A DNA stretch of 64,000 bases from Pseudomonas sp. RIT288. GTDB lineage: Bacteria; Pseudomonadota; Gammaproteobacteria; Pseudomonadales; Pseudomonadaceae. The stretch lies in assembly GCF_000631985.1 (NCBI RefSeq), contig NZ_JFYN01000042.1, forward strand, positions 1-64,000, in the 5' to 3' direction. This document shows, in pieces, positions 17,351-26,431 of the stretch; position 1 is the first letter of the stretch; every line of letters starts with the position of its first letter. The notes below the pieces were generated by a model that ran no database searches, was not told the DNA's origin, and saw only the letters and a list, made by a program, of their open reading frames with translations. A program made the translations under genes and the position numbers.

Positions 17351-18646
17351 GTGAGCACACACGTCTGCAATTCCGTTCGCACGTCCCGTATTTCCATCCC
17401 CCGCCCGTGTTCCACCCTGAGTTTGATCGGCTGCAGCAGCCTCGCCCTCGTTTTGCCGATGAGCGCAGACGCCGAAGGCTTCCTCGAAGACAGCAAAGCC
17501 ACGCTGAACCTGCGCAACGCCTACTTCAATCGCAACTTCGTCAACCCGAACTACCCGCAGGGCAAGGCGGAAGAGTGGACGCAGAACTTCATCCTCGACG
17601 CCAAGTCCGGCTTCACCCAAGGCACCGTCGGTTTCGGTCTCGATGTGCTGGGAATGTATTCGCAAAAACTCGATGGCGGCAAAGGTACGGGCGGTACGCA
17701 ACTGTTGCCGATCCACGATGACGGGCGCCCGGCGGACAATTTCGGTCGCCTCGGCGTGGCGCTGAAGGCCAAGGTGTCGAAGACTGAATTGAAGGTGGGC
17801 GAATGGATGCCGGTGCTGCCGATCCTGCGCTCGGACGATGGCCGCTCGTTACCGCAGACCTTTCGCGGTGGCCAGATCACCTCTACCGAGATCAACGGCC
17901 TGACCCTCTACGGTGGGCAGTTCCGTGGCAACAGCCCGCGCAACGATGCCAGCATGGAAGACATGTCGATGAACGGCCGCGGCGCCTTCACCTCCGACCG
18001 TTTCAACTTCGGCGGCGGCGAGTACACCTTCAACGACAAGCGCACCCTGGTCGGCGTGTGGTACGCCGAACTCAGCGACATCTACCAGCAGCAGTATTTC
18101 AACCTCAGCCATAGCCAGCCCCTGGGCGACTGGACGCTGGGCGCCAATCTCGGTTTCTTCACCGGCAAGGAAGACGGCAGCGCCCAGGCCGGCGACCTCG
18201 ATAACAAGACAGCATTTGCCCTGCTGTCGGCCCGCTACGGCGGCAACACCTTCTATGTCGGCCTGCAAAAACTCAGCGGCGACGACGCGTGGATGCGGGT
18301 CAACGGCACCAGCGGCGGCACCCTGGCCAACGACAGCTACAACGCCAGCTATGACAACGCCAAAGAGCGCTCCTGGCAGTTGCGTCATGACTACAACTTC
18401 GTCGCCCTCGGCATTCCCGGCCTGACCCTGATGAACCGCTACATCAGCGGCGACAACGTGCACACCGGGACGATTACCGATGGCAAGGAATGGGGTCGCG
18501 AATCGGAACTGGGATACACCGTACAGAGCGGGCCGCTGAAAAACCTCAACGTGAGATGGCGCAACGCGACGATACGCCGGGACTTCAGCACCAACGAGTT
18601 CGACGAGAACCGGGTCTTTATCAGCTATCCGATTTCGTTGTTGTAA
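17351..18646 (+). CDS. OprD-family outer-membrane porin
   Basis: Predicted 431-residue outer-membrane channel. After an N-terminal signal ending near SADAEGFLEDSKATLNLRNAYFNR the sequence shows the alternating amphipathic strands and conserved OprD stretches (EEWTQNFILDAKSGFTQGTVGFGLDVLGMYSQKLDGG; SQPLGDWTLGANLGFF; GIPGLTLMNRYISGDN). The start is GTG with GGGAG upstream. Its position before udh and the TRAP genes, and a shared operator candidate, suggest entry of galacturonate, glucuronate or aldarates rather than amino acids. Confidence 0.88.
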   Translation: MSTHVCNSVRTSRISIPRPCSTLSLIGCSSLALVLPMSADAEGFLEDSKATLNLRNAYFNRNFVNPNYPQGKAEEWTQNFILDAKSGFTQGTVGFGLDVLGMYSQKLDGGKGTGGTQLLPIHDDGRPADNFGRLGVALKAKVSKTELKVGEWMPVLPILRSDDGRSLPQTFRGGQITSTEINGLTLYGGQFRGNSPRNDASMEDMSMNGRGAFTSDRFNFGGGEYTFNDKRTLVGVWYAELSDIYQQQYFNLSHSQPLGDWTLGANLGFFTGKEDGSAQAGDLDNKTAFALLSARYGGNTFYVGLQKLSGDDAWMRVNGTSGGTLANDSYNASYDNAKERSWQLRHDYNFVALGIPGLTLMNRYISGDNVHTGTITDGKEWGRESELGYTVQSGPLKNLNVRWRNATIRRDFSTNEFDENRVFISYPISLL

Positions 18647-18663
18647 CCGGGCGACGCCGCGCC

Positions 18664-18751
18664 TGTAGGAGTGAGCCTGCTCGCGATAGCGATCCGTCAG
18701 CCGCCGGTGTGCTGACTGGTACACCGCTATCGCGAGCAGGCTCGCTCCCAC
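18664..18751. repeat. REPIN, family A
   Basis: Inverted copies of the family A unit flank about 30 unique bases between the porin and udh. One arm ends in the ctcgctccca form and the other in the gtgagcctgc form. Confidence 0.85.
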
Positions 18752-18868
18752 AAGAGGATTGCATTGCAAGGAGGGAATTGTGTTGAAGGGAAAGGAACTG
18801 GGCCTTCCGTCACTTACACCAAAAGTCGCGTTGACAAGTTCCGGAAAGCCTACCGATACTTCAGCGCA

Positions 18869-18890
18869 GTCATACGACAACCTACAACAA
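18869..18890 (+). promoter_or_regulatory. GntR-like operator candidate, site 2 (udh)
   Basis: This 22-base site resembles the site at 17291-17312 in inverted orientation, with ATACG and TACAACA blocks. It ends 28 bases before the udh ATG, a position where a bound repressor would block transcription. Confidence 0.5.
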
Positions 18891-18918
18891 ACCTAATAAC
18901 AATGTGTAAGGGATTGCC

Positions 18919-19743
18919 ATGACGTCTACCTCTACTCCACGTGCCCCGTTCAACCGTCTGCTGCTGACCGGCGCCGCCGGTGGCCTGGGCAAAGTCCTGC
19001 GCGAACGTATGCGCCCTTATGCCCGTGTCCTGCGCCTGTCGGACATCGCCGCTCTCGCCCCAGCCGTTGATGATCGCGAAGAAATCGTCCCCTGCGATCT
19101 GGCTGATAAACACGCCGTGTACCAACTGGTCGAAGGCGTCGACGCGATCCTGCATTTCGGCGGTGTCTCCGTGGAGCGGCCCTTCGAAGAAATCCTCGGC
19201 GCCAACATCTGCGGCGTATTTCACATCTACGAAGCCGCACGCCGCCATGGTGTGAAGCGAGTGATCTTCGCCAGTTCCAACCACGTCATCGGCTTCTACA
19301 AACAGGACGAGCCGCTCGACGCCAGTTGCGCCCGCCGCCCCGACGGCTACTACGGATTGTCCAAGTCCTACGGCGAAGACATGGCCAGTTTCTACTTTGA
19401 TCGCTACGGCATCGAGACCGTCAGCATCCGCATCGGCTCCTCGTTCCCCGAGCCGCAGAACCGCCGAATGATGCACACCTGGCTGAGCTTCGACGATCTC
19501 ACCCAATTGCTCGAACACTCGCTGTATACGCCCAACGTGGGCCATACCGTGGTCTATGGCATGTCCGCCAACAAGGACGTCTGGTGGGACAACCGCTTCG
19601 CCAGCCACCTCGGTTTTGAAGCCAGGGACAGCTCCGAAGTGTTCCGCGAAAAAGTCGAAGCGCAGCCTATGCCCGCCGCCGATGACCCGGCGCGGATCTA
19701 TCAGGGCGGCGCGTTCGTCGCGGCCGGCCCCTTCGGCGACTGA
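18919..19743 (+). CDS. udh: Uronate dehydrogenase
   Basis: NAD-dependent enzyme of 274 residues that oxidises galacturonate and glucuronate to aldarolactones. The extended SDR fold is clear: LLLTGAAGGLGKVLRERM for NAD binding, ILHFGGVSVERPFEEILGANI, and the catalytic Y-x-x-x-K in YYGLSKSYGEDMASFYF. The set-up udh, SMP-30 lactonase and TRAP transporter matches known Pseudomonas udh clusters. It is the first gene of the five-gene unit reaching 23587. Confidence 0.93.
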   Translation: MTSTSTPRAPFNRLLLTGAAGGLGKVLRERMRPYARVLRLSDIAALAPAVDDREEIVPCDLADKHAVYQLVEGVDAILHFGGVSVERPFEEILGANICGVFHIYEAARRHGVKRVIFASSNHVIGFYKQDEPLDASCARRPDGYYGLSKSYGEDMASFYFDRYGIETVSIRIGSSFPEPQNRRMMHTWLSFDDLTQLLEHSLYTPNVGHTVVYGMSANKDVWWDNRFASHLGFEARDSSEVFREKVEAQPMPAADDPARIYQGGAFVAAGPFGD

Positions 19744-19773
19744 ACACTCCGACAACGACGCAAAGGAATGAGT

Positions 19774-20667
19774 ATGCAAGCCGAATTGATCGTCGATGCT
19801 CGCAACGCCGTGGGCGAAAGCCCGGTCTGGGTGCCGCAGGAAAACGCGCTGTATTGGGTCGATATTCCCAACGGCGGGCTGCAACGCTGGAGCGCTGACA
19901 CCGGCCATGTGCATGCCTGGAAAACCCCGCAAATGCTCGCCTGCATCGCCCGTCACAGCGATGGCGGCTGGGTTGCCGGCCTGGAGAGCGGCTTTTTTCA
20001 TCTGCACCCGCACAGCGATGGCAGCCTCGACAGCGAATTGCTCGCCACCGTCGAGCACAGCCGGCCAGACATGCGCCTCAACGATGGTCGCTGCGACCGC
20101 CAGGGCCGTTTCTGGGCCGGCAGCATGGTGCTGAATATGGGCCTGAACGCGCCTGCGGGCCGACTCTATCGCTACGGCGCCGTCCCGTCAGGCGTGATCG
20201 AAGCGCAGCTGGACGGGTTCATCGTGCCGAACGGCCTCGGCTTCAGCCCTGACGGCAAGACGATGTACCTGTCGGATTCGCATCCGGACGTGCAATTGAT
20301 CTGGGCCTTCGATTACGACACCGAGACCGGCACCCCGTCGAATCGGCGGATCTTCGTTGACATGAACCACTTCCCCGGCCGACCGGATGGCGCCGCCGTG
20401 GATGCCGAAGGCTGCTACTGGATCTGCGCCAACGACGCCGGACTGATTCACCGTTTTGCCCCGGACGGACGCCTCGATTTCTCGCTGGAAGTGCCGGTGA
20501 AGAAACCGACGATGTGTGCCTTCGGCGGCAGCCGCATGGACACCCTCTTCGTGACCTCGATTCGTCCCGGCGACGACCACGATCCGCAATCCCTGGCCGG
20601 CGGCGTGTTCGCCCTCAACCCCGGGGTCAAAGGCCTGGAAGAACCGCTGTTCGACGATTCCCTGTAA
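19774..20667 (+). CDS. SMP-30/gluconolactonase-family aldarolactonase
   Basis: Beta-propeller lactonase of about 297 residues: ELIVDARNAVGESPVWVPQENALYWVDI, RLNDGRCDRQGRFWAGSM, VPNGLGFSPDGKTMYLSDS and RPDGAAVDAEGCYW are standard family blocks with the metal-ligand Glu, Asn and Asp. It probably hydrolyses the lactone made by Udh. Two ATGs are close; AAGGA touches the first (19768) but is six bases from the second (19774), so the second is the better start. Confidence 0.9.
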   Translation: MQAELIVDARNAVGESPVWVPQENALYWVDIPNGGLQRWSADTGHVHAWKTPQMLACIARHSDGGWVAGLESGFFHLHPHSDGSLDSELLATVEHSRPDMRLNDGRCDRQGRFWAGSMVLNMGLNAPAGRLYRYGAVPSGVIEAQLDGFIVPNGLGFSPDGKTMYLSDSHPDVQLIWAFDYDTETGTPSNRRIFVDMNHFPGRPDGAAVDAEGCYWICANDAGLIHRFAPDGRLDFSLEVPVKKPTMCAFGGSRMDTLFVTSIRPGDDHDPQSLAGGVFALNPGVKGLEEPLFDDSL

Positions 20668-20731
20668 CACTCGCCTCTGCTGCACCGCTGCGCCTTGAAC
20701 ACAACAATAACAAGACTGGAGACTCACCCCC

Positions 20732-21703
20732 ATGTACTTCAAACGCACCTTGCTGGCCGCTGCACTCCCGCTTATGTTCACCTTCACTGGCGCCGCCCAG
20801 GCCCTGCAACTCAAATTCGCTGACATCCATCCCGCCGGTTATCCAACCGTGGTGGCCGAAGAAAACATGGGCAAGACCCTGACCAGGGAGACCAACGGCG
20901 AGCTGACCTTCCAATACTTCCCGGGCGGCGTACTGGGCTCTGAAAAGGAAGTCATCGAGCAGATGCAAGTCGGCGCGGTACAGCTGTCTCGCGTCAGCCT
21001 GGGTATCGTCGGCCCGGTAGTGCCGGATGTGAACGTGTTCAACATGCCGTTCATCTTCCGCGATCATCAACACATGCGTAACGTCATCGACGGCGCAGTG
21101 GGCGACGAGATCCTCGACAAAATCACCAACTCCGAATTCGGCCTCGTGGCCCTGGCCTGGATGGACGGCGGCACGCGCAACGTCTACACCAAGAAACCGG
21201 TACGCAAGCTTGAAGACCTCAAGGGCATGAAGATTCGTGTCCAGGGCAACCCGATGTTCATCGACATGATGAACGCCATGGGCGGTAACGGTATCGCCAT
21301 GGACACCGGGGAAATCTTCAGCGCCTTGCAGACCGGCGTGATCGACGGCGCGGAAAACAACCCGCCGACCCTGCTCGAACACAACCACTTCCAGAACGCC
21401 AAGTTCTACAGCCTGACCGGTCACTTGATCCTGCCAGAGCCGATTGTGATGTCGAAAATCACCTGGGAAAAACTCACCCCGGAACAACAGGCGCTGGTCA
21501 AGACCGCCGCCAAGGCTGCCCAGGCTGAAGAACGCGTGCTATGGGACAAGAAGTCCGCTGCCAGCGAAGAAAAACTCAAGGCCGCTGGCGTCGAGTTCAT
21601 CCAGGTCGACAAGAAACCCTTCTACGACGCCACCGCTCCGGTGCGGGAAAAGTACGGCGCGAAGTACGCCGACCTGATCAAGAAAATCGAAGCCGTTCAG
21701 TAA
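20732..21703 (+). CDS. TRAP transporter solute-binding protein (DctP family)
   Basis: Periplasmic binding protein of 323 residues with a signal peptide ending at AAQALQ. DctP-family landmarks include LTRETNGELTFQYFPGGVLGSEKEVIEQMQVGAVQLSRVS, VYTKKPVRKLEDLKGMKIRVQGNPMFIDMMNAMGG and the carboxylate-binding arginine in KIRVQGN. It begins a DctPQM set; the genomic context implies a uronate ligand. Confidence 0.92.
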   Translation: MYFKRTLLAAALPLMFTFTGAAQALQLKFADIHPAGYPTVVAEENMGKTLTRETNGELTFQYFPGGVLGSEKEVIEQMQVGAVQLSRVSLGIVGPVVPDVNVFNMPFIFRDHQHMRNVIDGAVGDEILDKITNSEFGLVALAWMDGGTRNVYTKKPVRKLEDLKGMKIRVQGNPMFIDMMNAMGGNGIAMDTGEIFSALQTGVIDGAENNPPTLLEHNHFQNAKFYSLTGHLILPEPIVMSKITWEKLTPEQQALVKTAAKAAQAEERVLWDKKSAASEEKLKAAGVEFIQVDKKPFYDATAPVREKYGAKYADLIKKIEAVQ

Positions 21704-21779
21704 CGCCTCCCGCTCCGTACTCATTAACCAGGCCCGGCGCACCTGATGACTCAGGCGCGCCCGGTAACGGTGGAACCCG

Positions 21780-22307
21780 ATGAAGAATCTGCTGCTGCGT
21801 ATCAACGACAAGATCTACATGACGTGCATCTGGGTCGCCGGCCTTTCCGTCCTGGCGATTTCCCTGATGATTCCCTGGGGCGTGTTCGCCCGCTACGTGC
21901 TGGGCACCGGTTCGAGCTGGCCAGAGCCGACGGCGATCCTGTTGATGATGGTGTTCACCTTCATCGGTGCCGCCGCCAGTTACCGCGCCGGTGCGCACAT
22001 GGCCGTGGCCATGCTCACCGACCGCATGCCACCGCACGTGAGATCCGCGGCGGCGATTTTTTCCCAACTGCTCATGGCGGCGATCTGCATTTTCATGACC
22101 ATCTGGGGCGCCAAGTTGTGCATGTCCACCTGGAACCAGTTCATGGCGGCCCTCCCCGACCTGCGAGTTGGCGTGACCTATCTGCCGATTCCCGTGGGCG
22201 GCTTGCTGACACTGGTTTTCGTCCTGGAAAAACTCTTGCTCGGTGACCAGAGCAAACGGCGGGTCGTGCAGTTCGATCTGGTTGAAGAAAGTGAAGGTGG
22301 CGCTTAA
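21780..22307 (+). CDS. TRAP transporter small permease (DctQ family)
   Basis: Inner-membrane protein of 175 residues with four hydrophobic segments. ARYVLGTGSSWPEPTAILLMMVFTFIGAAASYRAGAHMAV is the characteristic DctQ core. The stop overlaps the next start by one base (TAATG), so translation of DctM is coupled to it. Confidence 0.92.
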   Translation: MKNLLLRINDKIYMTCIWVAGLSVLAISLMIPWGVFARYVLGTGSSWPEPTAILLMMVFTFIGAAASYRAGAHMAVAMLTDRMPPHVRSAAAIFSQLLMAAICIFMTIWGAKLCMSTWNQFMAALPDLRVGVTYLPIPVGGLLTLVFVLEKLLLGDQSKRRVVQFDLVEESEGGA

Positions 22308-23587
22308 TGGACGCTCTGATTCTGCTGGGCAGTTTTATCGTATTGATCCTCATCGGCATGCCAGTCGCCTATGCGCTGGGTGCCGCCGCGCTGATCGGTG
22401 CGTGGTGGATTGACATCCCGTTCCAGGCGGTGATGATCCAGGTCGCGTCGGGGGTGAACAAGTTCTCGCTGCTGGCCATTCCGTTCTTCGTCCTGGCCGG
22501 TGCGATCATGGCCGAGGGCGGCATGTCCCGGCGTTTGGTGGCGTGTGCCGGAGTGTTGGTGGGTTTTGTGCGCGGAGGCCTGTCGCTGGTCAACATTGTC
22601 GCCTCGACCTTCTTCGGCGCGATCTCCGGTTCCTCGGTGGCCGACACCGCGTCGGTGGGTTCGGTGCTGATCCCGGAAATGGAACGCAAGGGCTATCCAC
22701 GGGATTTCTCCACCGCGGTGACCGTCAGCGGCTCGGTGCAAGCCCTGCTCACGCCACCCAGCCATAACTCCGTGCTCTACTCCCTGGCCGCCGGTGGTAC
22801 GGTTTCGATTGCCTCGCTGTTCATGGCGGGCATCGTGCCGGGGTTGCTGATGAGCGCCTGCCTGATGGTGCTGTGCCTGATCTTCGCGAAAAAACGCGAC
22901 TACCCCAAGGGTGAAGTCATCCCGATGCGCCAGGCGTTGAAAATCGTCGGCGAAGCCCTCTGGGGCCTGATGGCGATGGTGATCATCCTCGGCGGCATTC
23001 TCTCGGGGATCTTCACCGCCACGGAATCGGCGGCCATCGCAGTGTTGTGGTCGTTCTTCGTGACCATGTTCATCTACCGCGATTACAAGTGGCGTGAACT
23101 GCCGAAGCTGATGCACCGCACGGTACGCACCATTTCCATCGTGATGATCCTGATCGGTTTCGCCGCGAGCTTCGGCTACATCATGACCCTGATGCAGATT
23201 CCGGCGAAAATCACCACGCTGTTCCTGACCCTGTCGGACAACCGCTACGTGATCCTGATGTGCATCAACGTCATGCTGCTGTTGCTCGGCACGGTGATGG
23301 ACATGGCGCCGCTGATCCTGATCCTGACGCCGATCCTGATGCCGGTGATTCTCGGCATCGGTGTCGATCCAGTGCAGTTCGGCATGATCATGCTGGTCAA
23401 CCTCGGGATCGGGCTGATAACACCGCCGGTGGGCGCGGTGCTGTTTGTCGGTTCGGCGGTGGGCAAGGTCAGTATCGAGAGCACCGTGAAAGCGCTGCTG
23501 CCGTTCTATGCGGTGCTGTTCCTGGTGTTGATGCTGGTCACTTACATCCCCGCCATTTCCCTGTGGCTACCGCACTTGGTGTTGTAA
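22307..23587 (+). CDS. TRAP transporter large permease (DctM family)
   Basis: Permease of 426 residues with about twelve segments. ALLTPPSHNSVLYSLAAGGTVSIASLF and GIGLITPPVGAVLFVGSAVGKVS are the paired conserved loops of DctM. It completes the uptake system. Its last codons are part of an 88-base tandem duplication that runs into the downstream REP DNA (see 23572-23746). Confidence 0.93.
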   Translation: MDALILLGSFIVLILIGMPVAYALGAAALIGAWWIDIPFQAVMIQVASGVNKFSLLAIPFFVLAGAIMAEGGMSRRLVACAGVLVGFVRGGLSLVNIVASTFFGAISGSSVADTASVGSVLIPEMERKGYPRDFSTAVTVSGSVQALLTPPSHNSVLYSLAAGGTVSIASLFMAGIVPGLLMSACLMVLCLIFAKKRDYPKGEVIPMRQALKIVGEALWGLMAMVIILGGILSGIFTATESAAIAVLWSFFVTMFIYRDYKWRELPKLMHRTVRTISIVMILIGFAASFGYIMTLMQIPAKITTLFLTLSDNRYVILMCINVMLLLLGTVMDMAPLILILTPILMPVILGIGVDPVQFGMIMLVNLGIGLITPPVGAVLFVGSAVGKVSIESTVKALLPFYAVLFLVLMLVTYIPAISLWLPHLVL

Positions 23588-23746
23588 CAACCCGAAGGAT
23601 CGCAGCCTCGTTTCACTCGACAGCTCCTACAGGGGAATGCGATTCCTGTAGGAGCTGCGGCACTTGGTGTTGTAACAGCCTGAAAGATCGCAGCCTCGTT
23701 TCACTCGACGGCTCCTACAGGGGAATGCGATTTCTGTAGGAGCTGC
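23572..23746. repeat. 88-base tandem duplication spanning the end of dctM
   Basis: The unit beginning gcacttggtgttgtaacaac at 23572 recurs at 23660 with a few substitutions. Each copy holds the dctM terminal codons and stop plus a REP-derived block with catcgtt-free gatcgcagcctcgtttcact and ctgtaggagctgc. The second copy of the gene end is not in frame with anything. The array ends in a normal family B arm to about 23772. Confidence 0.85.
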
Positions 23747-23778
23747 CGAAGGCTGCGATCTTTTGATCTTCCATACAC

Positions 23779-24579
23779 TCAAGCCCGGAACAACATATAC
23801 CCCGCCACCACCAGACACACGCTGGCAAACCCCACCTGCAATGTCCGCGCCGGCACCCGCGCACAAAGCTTGCGCCCGATGATCATCCCGACAATGCTGG
23901 CCACGATGAACGCCGCACCTTGAGTATCAATCCGCACGCCCGCCTGAAACGAGCCGATCACGCCAATCGCCGAAATCAGGCTGATCACCATCAGCGACGT
24001 GGCGACGATTCCGCGCATCTGCACATCGGTCAGTTGCTTGAACGCCGGCACGATCAGGAAGCCACCACCGACGCCGAGCAGGCCCGAAACCACACCGGTC
24101 ACCGCGCCCAGTGCCGCAAGAGTCGCGGTGCATTTGGCGGTCCAGTCGAAACGACCGGTCTGCTCATTGAGCATGCAGTTCTTCTGCCCCCAGCTCGCGT
24201 GACCGTGGTCGCTCGGCCCCTCTTGTGCACGCTCGCGGCGCAGCATGCGCCAGGCCACCATGACCATCAGCAGGCTGAAGAGGATCATCAGGATCTTCTC
24301 CGGCAACTGATGCGCAAAATAAATGCCCAGCGGCGAAAACACCGCCCCGAGCGCGGCAATCAGCAGCGCTGCGCGATAGCGCACCAGGCCATGGCGCAAG
24401 CCGTCGATCGCCCCGACTGCCGCCGCACTGCCGACGGCGAACAACGCCACGGGCGCGGCCTGGGTCATGCTCCAACCCAAACCGAGCACCAGCGCCGGCA
24501 CCGCGAGAATTCCGCCACCCGCCCCGGTCAGCCCGAGAATCAGCCCCATCAATACGCCAAACAGACTTGCCAGCAACAT
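23779..24579 (-). CDS. TauE/SafE-family sulfite/sulfur-compound exporter
   Basis: Inner-membrane protein of 266 residues with about eight segments and the family's two homologous halves: LMGLILGLTGAGGGILAVPALVLGLG and GAVTGVVSGLLGVGGGFLIVPAFKQL. It starts nine bases after the upstream quinone oxidoreductase on the same strand. I infer export of sulfite, thiosulfate or another product of sulfide oxidation. Confidence 0.88.
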   Translation of the reverse strand: MLLASLFGVLMGLILGLTGAGGGILAVPALVLGLGWSMTQAAPVALFAVGSAAAVGAIDGLRHGLVRYRAALLIAALGAVFSPLGIYFAHQLPEKILMILFSLLMVMVAWRMLRRERAQEGPSDHGHASWGQKNCMLNEQTGRFDWTAKCTATLAALGAVTGVVSGLLGVGGGFLIVPAFKQLTDVQMRGIVATSLMVISLISAIGVIGSFQAGVRIDTQGAAFIVASIVGMIIGRKLCARVPARTLQVGFASVCLVVAGYMLFRA

Positions 24580-24588
24580 AGGGAGTTC

Positions 24589-25833
24589 TCAGTCGACTTT
24601 GGACAAACCGGTCAGCCACTCGCGGCCCTTGAGCATGCCGTTCCAGTAGAACCACGGCAGCAGCGTCGCCTTGAGGAACCACGCCGAGCGGCGCGGCACG
24701 GTCGCATTGAGGGCTAAGGTCGGCAGCAGCTTTCCGCCGTAACCGAACTCGGCGAGGATCACCTTGCCCTTCTCCACTGTCAGCGGGCACGAACCGTAAC
24801 CGTCGTACTTCAGTGGCAGCGGTTGTTGCTTGCGCAGGGCCAAGAGGTTTTCGGCGACTACGACGACCTGCTTGCGCACGGCGGCAGCGGTTTTCGCATT
24901 GCTGGTGCCGCAGATGTCGCCGATGGCGAACACTTCCGGGAAGCGCGAATGTTGCAGGCTGTGCGGGTTCACTTCGCACCAGCCAGCAGCGTCGGCCAGC
25001 GGGCTCTGGGCGATGAAATCCGGTGAGACCTGCGGCGGCACCACGTGCAGCAGATCGAAGGTTTTCGCCTGTGTGGTGAGGTTGCCGTCAGCATCCTTGA
25101 TCTCGAACCAGGCGGTTTTCGCCGGGCCGTCGACCTTGACCAGATTGCTGTTGAAGGCCAGTTGCGCGTTGTACTTTTCGATGTACTTCATCAGCGGCGG
25201 GACGAAGGTCGCGACGCCGAACAACGCGGCGCCGGCGAGGTTGAATTCAACCTCGACCTTGTTCAGGACGCCGGTTTTACGCCAGTGATCGCACGACAGG
25301 TACAAGGCCTTCTGCGGTGCGCCGGCGCATTTGATCGGCATCGCCGGCTGAGTGAACAACGCCTTGCCGCCACGCAGTTTCTGCACCTGATCCCAGGTGT
25401 ACTGCGAGTGCTGATAGCTGTAGTTGGACGTCACGCCATGCTGACCGAGGCTTTCCTGCAGGCCTTCGATCCTCTCCCAGGCCAGACGCAGGCCGGGGCA
25501 GACGATCAGGTTCTGGTAAGTGACGGTGCGCTGATCGTTGAGGGTCAACCGACGCTGATCGGGATCGATGCCAGTCACCGCCGCCTGAATCCAGGTGGCC
25601 TGACGCGGCATCACTTGGCTCATCGGCCGCACGGTGTCCTTGACGTCGTAAGCACCACCGCCGACCAGCGTCCACGCCGGTTGGTAGTAATGCTGGGCGC
25701 TCGGCTCGATCACGGTGATGTTCAGAGTGGGATCACGCTTGAGCAGACTGGCGACGAAGCCGATGCCGGCGGTGCCGCCGCCGATGACCACGATATCTGC
25801 ACTGATGGATGGGCCCCAGTGTTGATCGTTCAT
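24589..25833 (-). CDS. sqr: Sulfide:quinone oxidoreductase, type II
   Basis: FAD protein of 414 residues that oxidises sulfide to persulfide while reducing quinone. FAD motif IVVIGGGTAGIGFVASLLKR is at 15-34. The two redox cysteines of the type II/mitochondrial group are at C169 (MPIKCAGAPQKALYLS) and C308 (FAIGDICGTSNAKTAAAV). The start at 25833 has AAGGA seven bases upstream; the longer frame runs into a REPIN. Neighbours (TauE exporter, thiol-type ArsR, persulfide dioxygenase) agree with sulfide detoxification. Confidence 0.9.
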   Translation of the reverse strand: MNDQHWGPSISADIVVIGGGTAGIGFVASLLKRDPTLNITVIEPSAQHYYQPAWTLVGGGAYDVKDTVRPMSQVMPRQATWIQAAVTGIDPDQRRLTLNDQRTVTYQNLIVCPGLRLAWERIEGLQESLGQHGVTSNYSYQHSQYTWDQVQKLRGGKALFTQPAMPIKCAGAPQKALYLSCDHWRKTGVLNKVEVEFNLAGAALFGVATFVPPLMKYIEKYNAQLAFNSNLVKVDGPAKTAWFEIKDADGNLTTQAKTFDLLHVVPPQVSPDFIAQSPLADAAGWCEVNPHSLQHSRFPEVFAIGDICGTSNAKTAAAVRKQVVVVAENLLALRKQQPLPLKYDGYGSCPLTVEKGKVILAEFGYGGKLLPTLALNATVPRRSAWFLKATLLPWFYWNGMLKGREWLTGLSKVD

Positions 25834-25887
25834 TGCTTGTTCCTTATTGCTGCACGCAAGGATTTTCCGGCTATCACATAAATCCAC

Positions 25888-25975
25888 TGTAGGAGTGAGC
25901 CTGCTCGCGATAGCGGTATGTCAGTCGATGAAGATGTTGACTGATACACCGCTATCGCGAGCAGGCTCACTCCTA
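25888..25975. repeat. REPIN, family A
   Basis: Inverted family A units with atagcggtat and accgctatcg inner arms. It lies between the ArsR gene end and the quinone oxidoreductase start. Confidence 0.85.
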
Positions 25976-25998
25976 AAGGATTGTGTGGTGGCTGACAT

Positions 25999-26346
25999 TT
26001 ATTGATGGCCCAGACTTTTCAGTACCGCTCCGCAATACAACCCGGACAGGGTCTTCATCACCTGAATCACTTCAGGACTGGCCAGACCGTAAAAGATGTA
26101 TTTGCCTTCGCGACGGGTCGCCACCAGGCCTTCATCACGCAGGATGCCCAATTGCTGGGACAGCGTCGGCTGGCGCACGCCGGTCATTTTTTCCAGTTCG
26201 CCGACATTGCGCTCACCCTGGGTCAGCTGGCACAGGATCAACAGGCGATCCTCATTGGCCAGCGCCTTGAGCAGCGCACAGGCCTTGGAGGCGGACGCCC
26301 GCAACTGGGCAACTTCACATTCGGTCAGACTGGATTGCATTTGCAC
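25999..26346 (-). CDS. ArsR-family persulfide sensor, BigR/SqrR-like
   Basis: Winged-helix repressor of 115 residues. The recognition helix is in GVRQPTLSQQLGILRDEGLV, followed by the wing RREGKYIFYGL. Two cysteines at C39 (LLILCQL) and C105 (GLYCGA) are 66 residues apart, the same spacing as the SqrR/BigR pair that forms a tetrasulfide with persulfides. Extra cysteines are at 10 and 23. It is divergent from the dioxygenase gene and lies just beyond sqr, so it probably represses both units. Confidence 0.9.
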   Translation of the reverse strand: MQMQSSLTECEVAQLRASASKACALLKALANEDRLLILCQLTQGERNVGELEKMTGVRQPTLSQQLGILRDEGLVATRREGKYIFYGLASPEVIQVMKTLSGLYCGAVLKSLGHQ

Positions 26347-26377
26347 GATGCCTTCAACGTCACTTAAGCTGCGAACA

Positions 26378-26393
26378 TTATGTTTTTAGATAA
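26378..26393. promoter_or_regulatory. AT-rich operator/promoter candidate
   Basis: The 85-base gap between the ArsR gene and the dioxygenase contains ttatgtttttagataa, an imperfect AT-rich palindrome. BigR/SqrR proteins bind sites of this sort. It may overlap the promoter of the dioxygenase gene. Confidence 0.4.
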
Positions 26394-26431
26394 AGTGTTG
26401 CAACCCATTTCCCTCGTTCAGGTTGGTGTCC

